Assembly (NCBI GenBank): GCA_031258265.1
Contig: JAIRNB010000028.1
Coordinates: 1-32,026 of the forward strand
Length of the DNA: 32,026 nucleotides
Source: Treponema sp.
GTDB lineage: Bacteria; Spirochaetota; Spirochaetia; Treponematales; Breznakiellaceae
Direction of reading: 5' to 3'
Shown here piece after piece: positions 7,225-16,728 of the stretch. How positions within the stretch are numbered: the stretch's first letter is position 1; every line of letters starts with the position of its first letter. Below the pieces are notes generated by a model. It saw only the letters and a program-made list of their open reading frames with translations, did not search any database and was not told the origin of the DNA. The position numbers were made by a program, and so were the translations under genes.

Positions 7225-8291
7225 TTTTCCTCGTCTATGGGGAGCCGTCCTTCCACCGGCGGCAGCGGATCAAATTTCTTATGCGGTTCGGTCTGATACC
7301 AGTAGGCTGTGGAGCTTATATCGTCGCGGCGGTGATTAGCGTGGCCATGTTCAATGGTGGCCCGGATAGATTTGGTAAACATGACGGGGTCCTGTATGTG
7401 GTAACGGTAATAACTGATCTTCCCCTTCCAGTTATCATCTCCCCCCAGAATAAGGCCGTGGTATGGGGCCGCGTAGCTCTGGGTGGGGCACCAGGCCATG
7501 TTCACGTAATCTTCCGTCCCTGTACCGTGCAGACGCGGAGGCCAGGGTTCCCCGTCAATAAAAAACATATCGTCCCCTTCTCCGGGCCAATCCCAAAGGG
7601 CGCTTTTCCCCAGGTTATGTATGTTAATATTGGCCCCCACATAGTGGCCGGCCCCCTCCGCTTCCATAAGAACGTAGTTATCCTTCCCGTCCCGGTTTTG
7701 CCCTCCAAAACAGTATTCCCGATGGTTTGAAAATTCTTCCGGTTCCCTTCCCCCGGTGGGGTTTTGCCGCCGCCACTGGGCATGGAAGCGCAGGGCGGAA
7801 TCGGGAAGGCCGGGCATTAGTTCATAGTCAACATAATAATAAACGATCAGGGTCGATTCACATTCGTTGGTGACGGTCAACAGGGCCCGCTCCGCAAAGG
7901 GCATGGGAAACCAGCAGTTAAGGGCCTTCCCGTCCTGGGGGCTCATCTGCAGGGGGGCGGACACAAAATTCCGCGTCATGCCGTGCCCCATACCAAAGAA
8001 ATCGCCGGCGGGCGCTTCGACGCTGGGGTTCTCCTCGTTATCCCAATAAAAGCGGAGGAGGGCCTTGCGGAGGGAATACTTTTCCTGGGTAAAGCCGTCG
8101 TTGGCAAGGGTCATCCAGATATGGGTAACAAGGCCGGCCCCCTTTATGTCCGCGATGGGCGCGGTATCCCCGCTTTTAATATATATCCGGTCATCATTTC
8201 CCCCGGTACGATCGTAGGAAGATTCCCTCATCCGTTTGGAATCCCGTTTCAGAAAAATGTTCGACAGGCCGGCGGTAGAAAATGTACCCAT
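7203..8291 (-). CDS. DUF2961-family (GH172-like) protein, no signal peptide
   Basis: GAGLVTHIWMTL, FYWDNEENPSVEAPAGDFFGMGHG, GTGTEDYVNMAWCP, RYHIQDPVMF motifs. Confidence 0.88.
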   Translation of the reverse strand: MGTFSTAGLSNIFLKRDSKRMRESSYDRTGGNDDRIYIKSGDTAPIADIKGAGLVTHIWMTLANDGFTQEKYSLRKALLRFYWDNEENPSVEAPAGDFFGMGHGMTRNFVSAPLQMSPQDGKALNCWFPMPFAERALLTVTNECESTLIVYYYVDYELMPGLPDSALRFHAQWRRQNPTGGREPEEFSNHREYCFGGQNRDGKDNYVLMEAEGAGHYVGANINIHNLGKSALWDWPGEGDDMFFIDGEPWPPRLHGTGTEDYVNMAWCPTQSYAAPYHGLILGGDDNWKGKISYYRYHIQDPVMFTKSIRATIEHGHANHRRDDISSTAYWYQTEPHKKFDPLPPVEGRLPIDEEKWQWGDA

Positions 8292-8336
8292 GTTTAAACT
8301 CCCCTTTTACTGGTTTTATGCCCGGTTTTACGGGCC

Positions 8337-9161
8337 CTATTTTAAGCCGGATAATACGACTCCGGCGACGATCCGTTTTTGAAAAACAAAGAACAACGCT
8401 ATTGGGGGCAGCACAATAACACAGCCCGCCGCCAGGACGGAACCGTAATTTGAGCTGTAAAAAGAACTATAGGACCGAACCACCTGCATAACCTGCATTA
8501 AATGGGGGCTGGATATGGTCATGGAGGGCCATATAAAACTATTCCAGTAGCCGGTAAAGGTCCCCGCCCCCATGACTACCATGGGGGCTACGCTCATGGG
8601 TACAAAGATAAACCAGAATATCCGGAATCTGGTACAGCCGTCAATGAGGGCGGCCTCTTCAAAACTGCCGGGGAGATTAAGAAAAAACTGGCGGAAAAAG
8701 AATATGCTGTAACCGGAAACCAGGCCGGGAAGAATAAGCACCCAGACGGTATCCAGCATCTTCAACTGATTCACCACCAGGAATGATGTTATCAATATGG
8801 CGATTCCCGGAACAAACATCGTGGAAATAGCGATGACCCAGAAAACTTTTTTAAGCTTGAACTCCAGCCGGGCAAAGGCATAGGCGGCCATCATATTGAG
8901 GAGCAGGGAAAGAACCACCGCCGATGAAGCCACGATAAAAGTAACCACCATGGCGTTGGGCAGGGGATAGGTTTTATTGTTGATCACGTTCTGGTAATTC
9001 GCCGGATCAAAGACCGATGGAAAAAACTTTAAGGGGATGGCGTAGATCTCCCGCCTGGTCTTAAAACTCGAAAGGACCATCCACAAAAAGGGGAAAAGGG
9101 CCAGGAATACCGCAACAAGACTGACAATATAGGCGGGTATTTTACCCGTTATTTTTTTCAC
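8337..9161 (-). CDS. Carbohydrate ABC transporter permease (MalG type)
   Basis: Multi-TM protein; EEAALIDGCTRFRIFWFIFVPMSVAP EAA loop. Confidence 0.93.
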   Translation of the reverse strand: MKKITGKIPAYIVSLVAVFLALFPFLWMVLSSFKTRREIYAIPLKFFPSVFDPANYQNVINNKTYPLPNAMVVTFIVASSAVVLSLLLNMMAAYAFARLEFKLKKVFWVIAISTMFVPGIAILITSFLVVNQLKMLDTVWVLILPGLVSGYSIFFFRQFFLNLPGSFEEAALIDGCTRFRIFWFIFVPMSVAPMVVMGAGTFTGYWNSFIWPSMTISSPHLMQVMQVVRSYSSFYSSNYGSVLAAGCVIVLPPIALFFVFQKRIVAGVVLSGLK

Positions 9162-9165
9162 GACG

Positions 9166-10044
9166 TTACGCCTCCAGGGATTTCTCGGACCTGATGATTT
9201 TGAATATGACGGCGTTAACCGATGCGATAATAACCAGCATGATCAGGGCTCCGGCGATGGTATAGCCCAAGCCCTTATCAACATCCCGGTAGTTGTTGTA
9301 CAGGTACAACATGGGGGTAAGAGTCTGGCTGGCAGGTCCCCCGCCGGTCATCATATAGGGCAGGTCGAACATCTGCAGGGTTCCGGTGGTAAGGCTGATG
9401 CAGATAAGGATAAATATATTCTTCATCTGGGGGATGGTTATAAAAAGCATTTTGCCCAGGGCTCCCGCGCCGTCAATCGAAGCGGCGTCATAATATTCCT
9501 GGGGAATATTCACCAGGGCGGCATACATCAGGATCGTGTTTCCCCCCAGGCCTATCCATGCAGTAACGGCGCTGACGCTGAGAACCGCCAGAACCGGAGA
9601 ATTAAAAAAAGCGATCCGGTCAAAACCCAGGGCCCGCAGACTCTGGTTAATGATCCCGGCGTTGAAATTAAAGATAAAATTGAAGATCAGGGCAACGGCT
9701 ATCCCCGACACAATGCCGGGGATATACAGAACGGTTTTTGAAAAATCCGCCCATGTCCGGGGAAGAATCTTTAGGATATTGGACAGTAAAAACGAGAAGA
9801 ACATCATCCCCGGCACGATAATACATACAAATTTTCCCGCGTTGATCAGGGACTGGCGGAACAGCGTGGTCTTAAGGATGATGCTGAAATTCCGCAGGCC
9901 AACAAATGTGGAGTCCTGGTAAAAGGACACGTTAAAAAAACTATACCGCAGGGCCATGAACAGCGGAGCGATAACAAACACCAGCAAAAAAAGTAAAGCC
10001 GGAGATGCCATCGCGTAGGCGGTAAGCGAGTCCCTGTTTTTCAT
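9166..10044 (-). CDS. Carbohydrate ABC transporter permease (MalF type)
   Basis: Multi-TM; YYDAASIDGAGALGKMLFITIPQM EAA loop; likely start MKNRDSLTAYAMASPALLF at 10044. Confidence 0.92.
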   Translation of the reverse strand: MKNRDSLTAYAMASPALLFLLVFVIAPLFMALRYSFFNVSFYQDSTFVGLRNFSIILKTTLFRQSLINAGKFVCIIVPGMMFFSFLLSNILKILPRTWADFSKTVLYIPGIVSGIAVALIFNFIFNFNAGIINQSLRALGFDRIAFFNSPVLAVLSVSAVTAWIGLGGNTILMYAALVNIPQEYYDAASIDGAGALGKMLFITIPQMKNIFILICISLTTGTLQMFDLPYMMTGGGPASQTLTPMLYLYNNYRDVDKGLGYTIAGALIMLVIIASVNAVIFKIIRSEKSLEA

Positions 10045-10069
10045 ACATACCTCCGGCTTCTTTGGGAAC

Positions 10070-11374
10070 CTACTTGCCGGGATTCTTTCCCGCCAGCTCA
10101 TTGTTCTTGATAATTTCGCTGATAGTCTTCGCGGCCTCCTCCGCGGCGGCATCAACGGATACCCCGTTGATGGCTACATTTTCAAACATGGTGGCCACCG
10201 CCACGGAAATATCCCATGGGTATACCGGCTCGGGTATGGCCCGGGAGGCGACATAGGCGATGGGCTCCGCCCAGGCCGCATCCCCGGCGGCATGGGCGGC
10301 GATATACTCGTCCACGCTTTTCCGGGGAGAGGATTTTGAATACTGGGCTATCTCAAAAAATTCCGCCGGAATAGACGGGTCGTCCCCCAAAAGCCAGTAG
10401 ATATAATCGGCCATGGCCTTCTCATGGCTTGTCTTTGCGTCGATCACAAAAGTCCAGCCGCCGTTGGTGGCGGTGGGTTTATCCTGGTTTCCGTCCTTTG
10501 TGGGGACCGGAGCCACGGCGAAAAGTTCCGCCATTTCAGGATGATCATTGATGATTCCCGCAACTCCCCAGGAGCCGCAGATCTGCATCGCCACATAACC
10601 CAGCCCGAAGGGCTCAATATTCGTGTAGCCCGACAGGGACTGTTCCGGTACCACCCCTTCCGCGTACAGACGCCTGTAGAAATTCGCCAATTCCTTGTAA
10701 TTATTGTCGATAAGCGGGGCATCCCAGTTGTCGTTTATCGCCAGGTGGCCGGAAACCGCGTATTGGGCCCCCCAGGTACACCAGCCAAAGGCCCCAAAAT
10801 CGCCGATAGCCAGGCCGTACATATCCCTGGTACCCAATTTTTTACCGTATTCGATAAGCTCGTCCCAGGTCCTGGGGGGCCGGGTAAGGCCGGCCTTTTC
10901 AAAGAGATCTTTCCGGTAAAAAAGGACCGCCGACGGCTCCACAAGCTGGGGATATGCGTACACCTTGCCGTCAAAGGTAACCATGGACTTTACATTATCA
11001 TGAATATCGTCCAGGGCCGGCTGGGGGACCAGGCCGTTAAGGGGCATCAGCTCGCCCCGGACTACGCCGCCGCGGATATTGTTGTAGGCGATAACATAGC
11101 CATCGGGGGCGGTACCGGAGGCGATGGCCGCGGTCATCCGTTCGGTCCAGGCGTCACCGGTGATAAATTCCTGATTCACCCGGTATCCCCTGTTCAGGGC
11201 GTTGTACTGTTCCGCCTTTTTTTCAAAGTACTCTACATTCCAGGTCTCAAACACCTGGTTCCAGAAGCTGAACTCTTCTACCTGGACGGTAGTGGAGGAC
11301 CCTCCCCCCCGCTTGCATCCGCAGAACACCGCGATAATGCCCAGGGCCAGAAAAAACCTTACGCCAATTTTCAT
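10070..11374 (-). CDS. Extracellular solute-binding protein family 1, lipoprotein
   Basis: Lipobox-like AVFCGC; FYRKDLFEKAGLTRPPRTWDELIEYGKKL. Confidence 0.93.
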   Translation of the reverse strand: MKIGVRFFLALGIIAVFCGCKRGGGSSTTVQVEEFSFWNQVFETWNVEYFEKKAEQYNALNRGYRVNQEFITGDAWTERMTAAIASGTAPDGYVIAYNNIRGGVVRGELMPLNGLVPQPALDDIHDNVKSMVTFDGKVYAYPQLVEPSAVLFYRKDLFEKAGLTRPPRTWDELIEYGKKLGTRDMYGLAIGDFGAFGWCTWGAQYAVSGHLAINDNWDAPLIDNNYKELANFYRRLYAEGVVPEQSLSGYTNIEPFGLGYVAMQICGSWGVAGIINDHPEMAELFAVAPVPTKDGNQDKPTATNGGWTFVIDAKTSHEKAMADYIYWLLGDDPSIPAEFFEIAQYSKSSPRKSVDEYIAAHAAGDAAWAEPIAYVASRAIPEPVYPWDISVAVATMFENVAINGVSVDAAAEEAAKTISEIIKNNELAGKNPGK

Positions 11375-13698
11375 TATTTTTCTCCTCCTATGTTTTTTTC
11401 AGGTTCAACAAACCTGTTAAATACCATGGTTTCCAGGGGCGCCATGTTTAGTTTTACTGTGCCCGCAGGGACGGGAGGCATGGGGGTCTCATCCGGGCAG
11501 CCGGGATTCTTAACCGCCTCCCAGGCTCCGCCGCCGGACAAAAGAATTTCCGCCTCCTCGTGAAAAAGGGAAGTGTTCACCACATAGAGAACCTCTTTGC
11601 CCTCGAAACAGTAACCCTGGCCCAGCACCGCATCCAAAAGAACAATCCCCCGGTCTCCCTGTTCCCCCGATGCAAGGCCATGGTTGTACATATAGTAGCC
11701 GCGGTAAATTCTCCTGCATCGAATTTCGGGAGTCTTCAACATTCGGCCATAGATAAGCGGGGCCCCATGAACGCCAAGGCGCAGCCGGGCGCATTTCCCG
11801 GTGAACTTCGCCGGTCCCGGATCATAGGCAAAGCCCTGGGGTAAAAAATGGTAATAGTGTTCCTCCGGCTTGTTGGTCTTTCCGCCGATCCATTCCATTT
11901 CGCTGTATTCAAGGTTGATCTCAAAAATACCGCCCCACAGATAGGTCTTTGCGATGCTGTGATAAATAATGTCCCCCGTTTCAGCGGTGAATTTACCCCA
12001 GCCATCACAGCGCAGGGGGGCGTATTCACTGTAGACATACTGAAAAAGCGGTATAACCCTGGCCTTATTTTGGCGGATCAGTTTCCGCAGGGGCCAGAAT
12101 TCCAGCGCCGAGTTCGGCTGGGCATTGGCCCGGGCCTGGTAGTAATCAACTTCCCCGATAAGCGTCTCGTTGATCATCTCCGTGCCGATGGGAACATAGG
12201 CCCCCTTTTTCCCGGCCATGGCCTCCTTGGTTTCCCGGTAGATCCGCCGGTAGGCCCCGGTCATCTCCGCCCCCGCGCCGGGGGCATGGCCGTGGTCCCC
12301 CGACATACAGGTTTTAATGATATTATTGGCGGAAATATCGTAGTACAGGGCGTCGCAGCCCGATTCCTCCACAAGCCGCGCGTCCCGCCTTACATGGAGG
12401 TCCCGGGCGTATTCGGTCAGGGGACAGAGCATGTTAAACGTGTATTTATCCACCGATTTCGGCCGATCCGGCCATGCCTGCAGATTTTTCCTAATAAGTT
12501 CCGCGTCTGTTTTATCCACGGCGGTGAGGAAATCAAATTCAAAGGGGGCGAAATGATCCCCCTGACGCCGGATACACTCGATATTTTTCCGGCTGAAACG
12601 GGCGGGAAACCAGCCGCCGTATCCACCGGGGAGTGAGTTGTAGAAGTTCTGATCCACCCGCGGCCAGTCGGGGCCCAGGATATGAAAAAGGGGACTCCCA
12701 ATATCCCGGCGGTAACGCTCTATCCAGAGGCTCCGGTCATGGGAGGCGTCAATACCAAAGGTAACCGCCCCCGTTTCCCCGGTAAGCCATTTAGCGGCCC
12801 CGCCGCGCTCCGCCAGCCTCCCCTTTTCGCACCAGGGCTGCCGTAGAGCCCAGGACCTGTATATACCGGCGCAGCTTTCCCAGCGTCCTTCCCGCAGGGG
12901 GACAAGCGCAAAATCCCAGTCTTGCTCCAGCCCTTTTCCCTTGCCCGTATCTTCATAACCGTATATCTGGCTGGCCCGGAGCTTCCCCCCTTGTTTGTAA
13001 AAGTTAAGCCACTTCTGCCGCCCCCCGCCGTCACGGGCAGTAAAAAACAAACCGGGGCCCCCCTTCATGTAATAGGCGAAAAACTGCATGGCCGCGCCGG
13101 AAAAACTCTCCGGGTAAGGCATGTAGCGCAGCCCCCCGCCCCCATCCTCAAAATTTTCCAGGGGTGAGTCGATCTCTATCCCCGTAGCCCAGGGGTGAAT
13201 CAACTGATGAATACCGCCGCCAAAACGGGAAATGCCATCTATAACCGGATATTCCAGCGAATAGACGATCCCGTCCCCCCGGTTCTCCACGGAAGACCGG
13301 AAAACAAGCCCCCCCGCCCCCAGGCTCAGACGCGCATGGATACTCAAGCCCCCCGCAAGAGTCCAGGAGAAAAGGGTCCCCGCCTCCCCAGGGGAAGGAG
13401 AGACGGGGGAAGGAGAAACAGAAAAACACTCAAAGGCGGAACAGAGTCCAGCCCCCCCGGCCTCCCCGCCGCGCTCAAGGAGAAAAGGGACATCCAGAGA
13501 ATTTTTAAGGTACTCCACAGCGGAACTGTCATCGGAAAAGGACAATAGAACCCCGGTACTTTTATCAAAAACCGCCCGGAGGGTTCCGCTCTTTAGTTCT
13601 ATTACCGTCACGGTAACATGATGGAACGGGAATTTTGGGACTGTCAATAAAAACCCACTAATTTCCCGGTTTCGGTTTATGGCATCACAGTTTTTCAA
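11374..13698 (-). CDS. Large DUF6259-like putative glycoside hydrolase; start may be downstream (near 13617)
   Basis: PLFHILGPDWPRVDQNFYNSLPGGYGGWFPARF and CDALYYDISANN type TIM-barrel motifs; co-directional with the ABC genes. Confidence 0.6.
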   Translation of the reverse strand: MKNCDAINRNREISGFLLTVPKFPFHHVTVTVIELKSGTLRAVFDKSTGVLLSFSDDSSAVEYLKNSLDVPFLLERGGEAGGAGLCSAFECFSVSPSPVSPSPGEAGTLFSWTLAGGLSIHARLSLGAGGLVFRSSVENRGDGIVYSLEYPVIDGISRFGGGIHQLIHPWATGIEIDSPLENFEDGGGGLRYMPYPESFSGAAMQFFAYYMKGGPGLFFTARDGGGRQKWLNFYKQGGKLRASQIYGYEDTGKGKGLEQDWDFALVPLREGRWESCAGIYRSWALRQPWCEKGRLAERGGAAKWLTGETGAVTFGIDASHDRSLWIERYRRDIGSPLFHILGPDWPRVDQNFYNSLPGGYGGWFPARFSRKNIECIRRQGDHFAPFEFDFLTAVDKTDAELIRKNLQAWPDRPKSVDKYTFNMLCPLTEYARDLHVRRDARLVEESGCDALYYDISANNIIKTCMSGDHGHAPGAGAEMTGAYRRIYRETKEAMAGKKGAYVPIGTEMINETLIGEVDYYQARANAQPNSALEFWPLRKLIRQNKARVIPLFQYVYSEYAPLRCDGWGKFTAETGDIIYHSIAKTYLWGGIFEINLEYSEMEWIGGKTNKPEEHYYHFLPQGFAYDPGPAKFTGKCARLRLGVHGAPLIYGRMLKTPEIRCRRIYRGYYMYNHGLASGEQGDRGIVLLDAVLGQGYCFEGKEVLYVVNTSLFHEEAEILLSGGGAWEAVKNPGCPDETPMPPVPAGTVKLNMAPLETMVFNRFVEPEKNIGGEK

Positions 13699-13810
13699 TA
13701 CAATACTGCTGACAAGCCATAGAGGGGCATATACGGCCGAATTTTAAGTTTTGTTACCAGGCTGTCCGGCAGCCAAAACACACGAAACAAAATTCCAAAT
13801 CCCGCGAGAC

Positions 13811-14205
13811 GCGCGCACTGCGCGCACTGCCCCGGTTAAAACCGGGGCGCATTGGTAAATTTTGGGGTATTTTCTGGCGCTAAGCCATGCCGCATTGTCA
13901 AATAGACAAGCTGCGCTTGCCTGCCGCGGGCTCAGCTAAAGCTGGGGCGCATTGCCCAATATCTGGGGAATCACTGGCGCTATGCGGTTCCGCATTTGTT
14001 AATATACAGCCTGGCCGGCAGGATGCCGGCTGTAAGGAATTTCTACGTTTTTGCAAAGCAAAAACGTAAAGCTAAAAAATGGCAGGGATGCCATTTTTTA
14101 GCAGCGCAAGGGATTGGAGGGGCCCGAAGGGGCCACCGCAGTCCCGCAGGGACGAGGAGGCCGGAGCCCCGGAAAGCCCGGTCCCCGCGAAGCGGGGATG
14201 CGCCC
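13811..14205 (+). repeat. Dispersed palindrome-rich intergenic element, copy B (with internal duplication)
   Basis: CCCCGGTTAAAACCGGGGCGCATT, AGCTAAAGCTGGGGCGCATT, GCTAAAAAATGGCAGGGATGCCATTTTTTAGC, GCGCAAGGGATTGGAGGGG, CCCCGGAAAGCCCGGTCCCC, ATGCGCCC. Confidence 0.85.
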
Positions 14206-14228
14206 ATAGAAACTCGACATTTGGCCTG

Positions 14229-15230
14229 TTATATCTTCCGCTGGAGGGGGACCGGATACGCGCCGGTTTCCAGTTTGGTGATAAGAATTTTGCAGAGCTC
14301 CGCCCCCAGGGTAAAGAAAGAGGGGGCCACCCTTTTTACCGGGCTTAGGCCCTTGTAGTGGAAAAGATCCTCCTCGCAGTCGTAAACAAGGAAATTATCG
14401 TTTTTTACCCTGATCTCATGCTGGATAAATTTCGCCGCCACAATATAATTCGCGGAAAAATCCACCGAAAAAACCGCGCAGCGGGAATCAAAGTTGTTAA
14501 AAAAAGAATCCAGGGCATTCATGGCCCCAAATTCCGTTAGACAGACATACTTTATACTGCCGGAAAAATCCTTTACCGCGTCGTACAGGCCCTCGAAGCG
14601 GCGGTTCTTCCTCTGCGGGTAATAGCCGGCCACCAGAATCCTGCGGTATCCATTATCCAGAAAAATCCGCCCCGCCTCCCCGGCATGCCGGTAATTATTG
14701 GTCTGTACCACCGGGAGGCCGGGAAACTCATCGGGAATAATATCCGCCGCTATATCCAGCCCCTCCCTCATGACGTGGTAGAAAGGAAGCGCCGAATTAC
14801 TAAAATAAAGGGCGATGATGCCGTTGACATTCAGGGACAAAAGGTATTCCCCGAAACGGAGGGAACAGGTATCAATGTTGGGGAGTTCCTCAAAACTGAC
14901 GTTTATGCCCTTCTCCCCGGCGGTCTCCCGGATTCCCTTGAAGAAAGCCCGGTTAAAACGGGTATCCTCCCGGGCGGACACCACCGCTATTCTATAATCC
15001 CCCGCCTTTCCCAAAGGACGGACAGATTTTACCGTGATGCCGGCCCGCTGTTTTACGGAGAGGCAGCCCAGCTCTTCGAGTTTTTTCACCGCCCGCTGGG
15101 CGGTCTGGACGCTTACCTGAAATTTTTCCGCCAGTTTTCTAACGGAAAGGTACTTGGAACCCTCGGAATAGTGATTCTCCAGATCCCGTTTTACCGTGTT
15201 GAAAAATTCGTCAAAGATTTTTCTGGGCAT
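14229..15230 (-). CDS. GntR-type wHTH regulator with LacI/periplasmic-binding-like sensor domain
   Basis: KYLSVRKLAEKFQVSVQTAQRAVKKLEELGCLSVKQRAG, then PBP-like domain. Confidence 0.88.
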   Translation of the reverse strand: MPRKIFDEFFNTVKRDLENHYSEGSKYLSVRKLAEKFQVSVQTAQRAVKKLEELGCLSVKQRAGITVKSVRPLGKAGDYRIAVVSAREDTRFNRAFFKGIRETAGEKGINVSFEELPNIDTCSLRFGEYLLSLNVNGIIALYFSNSALPFYHVMREGLDIAADIIPDEFPGLPVVQTNNYRHAGEAGRIFLDNGYRRILVAGYYPQRKNRRFEGLYDAVKDFSGSIKYVCLTEFGAMNALDSFFNNFDSRCAVFSVDFSANYIVAAKFIQHEIRVKNDNFLVYDCEEDLFHYKGLSPVKRVAPSFFTLGAELCKILITKLETGAYPVPLQRKI

Positions 15231-15321
15231 GGCTTATGTGTAATCGAAATCCCCGCCTTTCGCAACTATTTCCCGCAATAGAAAAAATAGCGTCCGGCGC
15301 CGCACTCTGCCCCGCGGAGGC

Positions 15322-16728
15322 TCATTCATCCGCCCCTCCGGCATCCTCTCCGCCGTCGTAAGCGCCGCCATATTCAGCGGCATATTCGCCGCCGTATTCG
15401 GCAAGCTTGCGGTGCAGGGTCTTCCGGCCGATACCTAAAATATCCGCGGTTTTACTCTTGTTCCCCCGCTGGGCGGAAAGGGTATTCCGGATGATGATCT
15501 TCTCCGCGTCCTCCAGGGAGGAACCCAGGGGGACACGAATCCAGCCTTCATCGTTTCCCTGCCGCAGGGTGGGGGGCAGGTCCTCAATGCCGATAAGGGG
15601 GCCGGGAGTCATAACCACCGCGCTTTCCAGACAGTTCCGCAGTTCCCGTACATTGCCGGGCCAGTCATAGGCATAAATAGCGGCCCTGGCCTTGCCGCTT
15701 ACCCCTTCGATGGTCTTGCGGTTCTCCCCGGCGAATTCCCGGAGGAACACGGCCATAAGCAGGGGGATGTCGTCTTTCCGTTCCCTCAAAGGGGGTACAT
15801 GGATGTTGACCACGTTAAGCCTAAAGTAAAGGTCCTCCCGGAAGTTCCCCTTTTCGATCTCCGCCTTCAGGTCCTTGTTGGTGGCCGCCACGATCCGCAC
15901 ATCGGTTTCAACGGTCTCCTCCCCCCCCAGGCGCTCGAATTTCTTTTCCTGCAGGACCCGCAGCAGCTTAATCTGGATGTTCTGGTCAATCTCGCCGATC
16001 TCGTCCAAAAACAGGGTCCCCTCGTTGGCAAGCTCGAAGCGGCCCCGGCGGCGGGATACCGCGCCGGTAAAACTGCCCTTTTCGTGGCCAAAGAGTTCAC
16101 TTTCCAGGACGCTTTCCGCCAGGGCCGCGCAGTGAACCTTGATCAGGGGTTTGTCCTTGCGGGGGGAAAGACCGTGGATGGCATCGGCCACCAGTTCCTT
16201 CCCCACCCCGGATTCCCCGGTAATAAGGATGGACGCCCTGGTGGGGGCCGCCCGGCTGATAGTGTCGAAGACCCGGCGCATGGGGGCGCTGGTACCGATG
16301 ATCGTCTCAAACTGTTTCTTCTGCTCCAGCTCCTCCTCAAGCTCCCGGTGTTTCAGGGCCAGTTCCCGGTTTTGCAGGGCCCGTTTAACCAGTTGGGAAA
16401 GGTGATCCAGATTCACCGGCTTGGTAAGGAAGTCCCAGGCCCCCTGACGCATGGCCTCCACCGCGTTTTCCACCGTCCCGTGGCCGGTGAGGACGATCAC
16501 GGGAATACCGGGGCTTTCCGCGCAGATCCGCCGCAGAAGCTCCTCCCCGGAAAGGCCGGGCATCCTGAGATCGGTGATCACCAGATCGATGTCCCCCTTG
16601 CCGAAACGGCGGAGTCCCTCATCCCCGTCAAGGGCCGTAACCACCTCGTAGCCGTCCATTTTTAAGGACGCGGCCAGCCCTTCCCGGATATTCTTTTCAT
16701 CATCCACCACCAAAAGCCGGAATTTCAT
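15322..16728 (-). CDS. Sigma-54-dependent response regulator (NtrC family)
   Basis: VITDLRMPGLSGEE receiver; GESGVGKELVADAIH; GSFTGA loop; Fis-type HTH (NKSKTADILGIGRKTLHRKLAEYG). Confidence 0.96.
   Translation of the reverse strand: MKFRLLVVDDEKNIREGLAASLKMDGYEVVTALDGDEGLRRFGKGDIDLVITDLRMPGLSGEELLRRICAESPGIPVIVLTGHGTVENAVEAMRQGAWDFLTKPVNLDHLSQLVKRALQNRELALKHRELEEELEQKKQFETIIGTSAPMRRVFDTISRAAPTRASILITGESGVGKELVADAIHGLSPRKDKPLIKVHCAALAESVLESELFGHEKGSFTGAVSRRRGRFELANEGTLFLDEIGEIDQNIQIKLLRVLQEKKFERLGGEETVETDVRIVAATNKDLKAEIEKGNFREDLYFRLNVVNIHVPPLRERKDDIPLLMAVFLREFAGENRKTIEGVSGKARAAIYAYDWPGNVRELRNCLESAVVMTPGPLIGIEDLPPTLRQGNDEGWIRVPLGSSLEDAEKIIIRNTLSAQRGNKSKTADILGIGRKTLHRKLAEYGGEYAAEYGGAYDGGEDAGGADE

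Noticed and set aside
10424-11563. 379-aa plus-strand ORF
   Set aside because: Antisense to the solute-binding protein gene; GC-frame artefact.
13887-14358. Small ORFs in element B
   Set aside because: Same reason: translations of palindromic repeat sequence.
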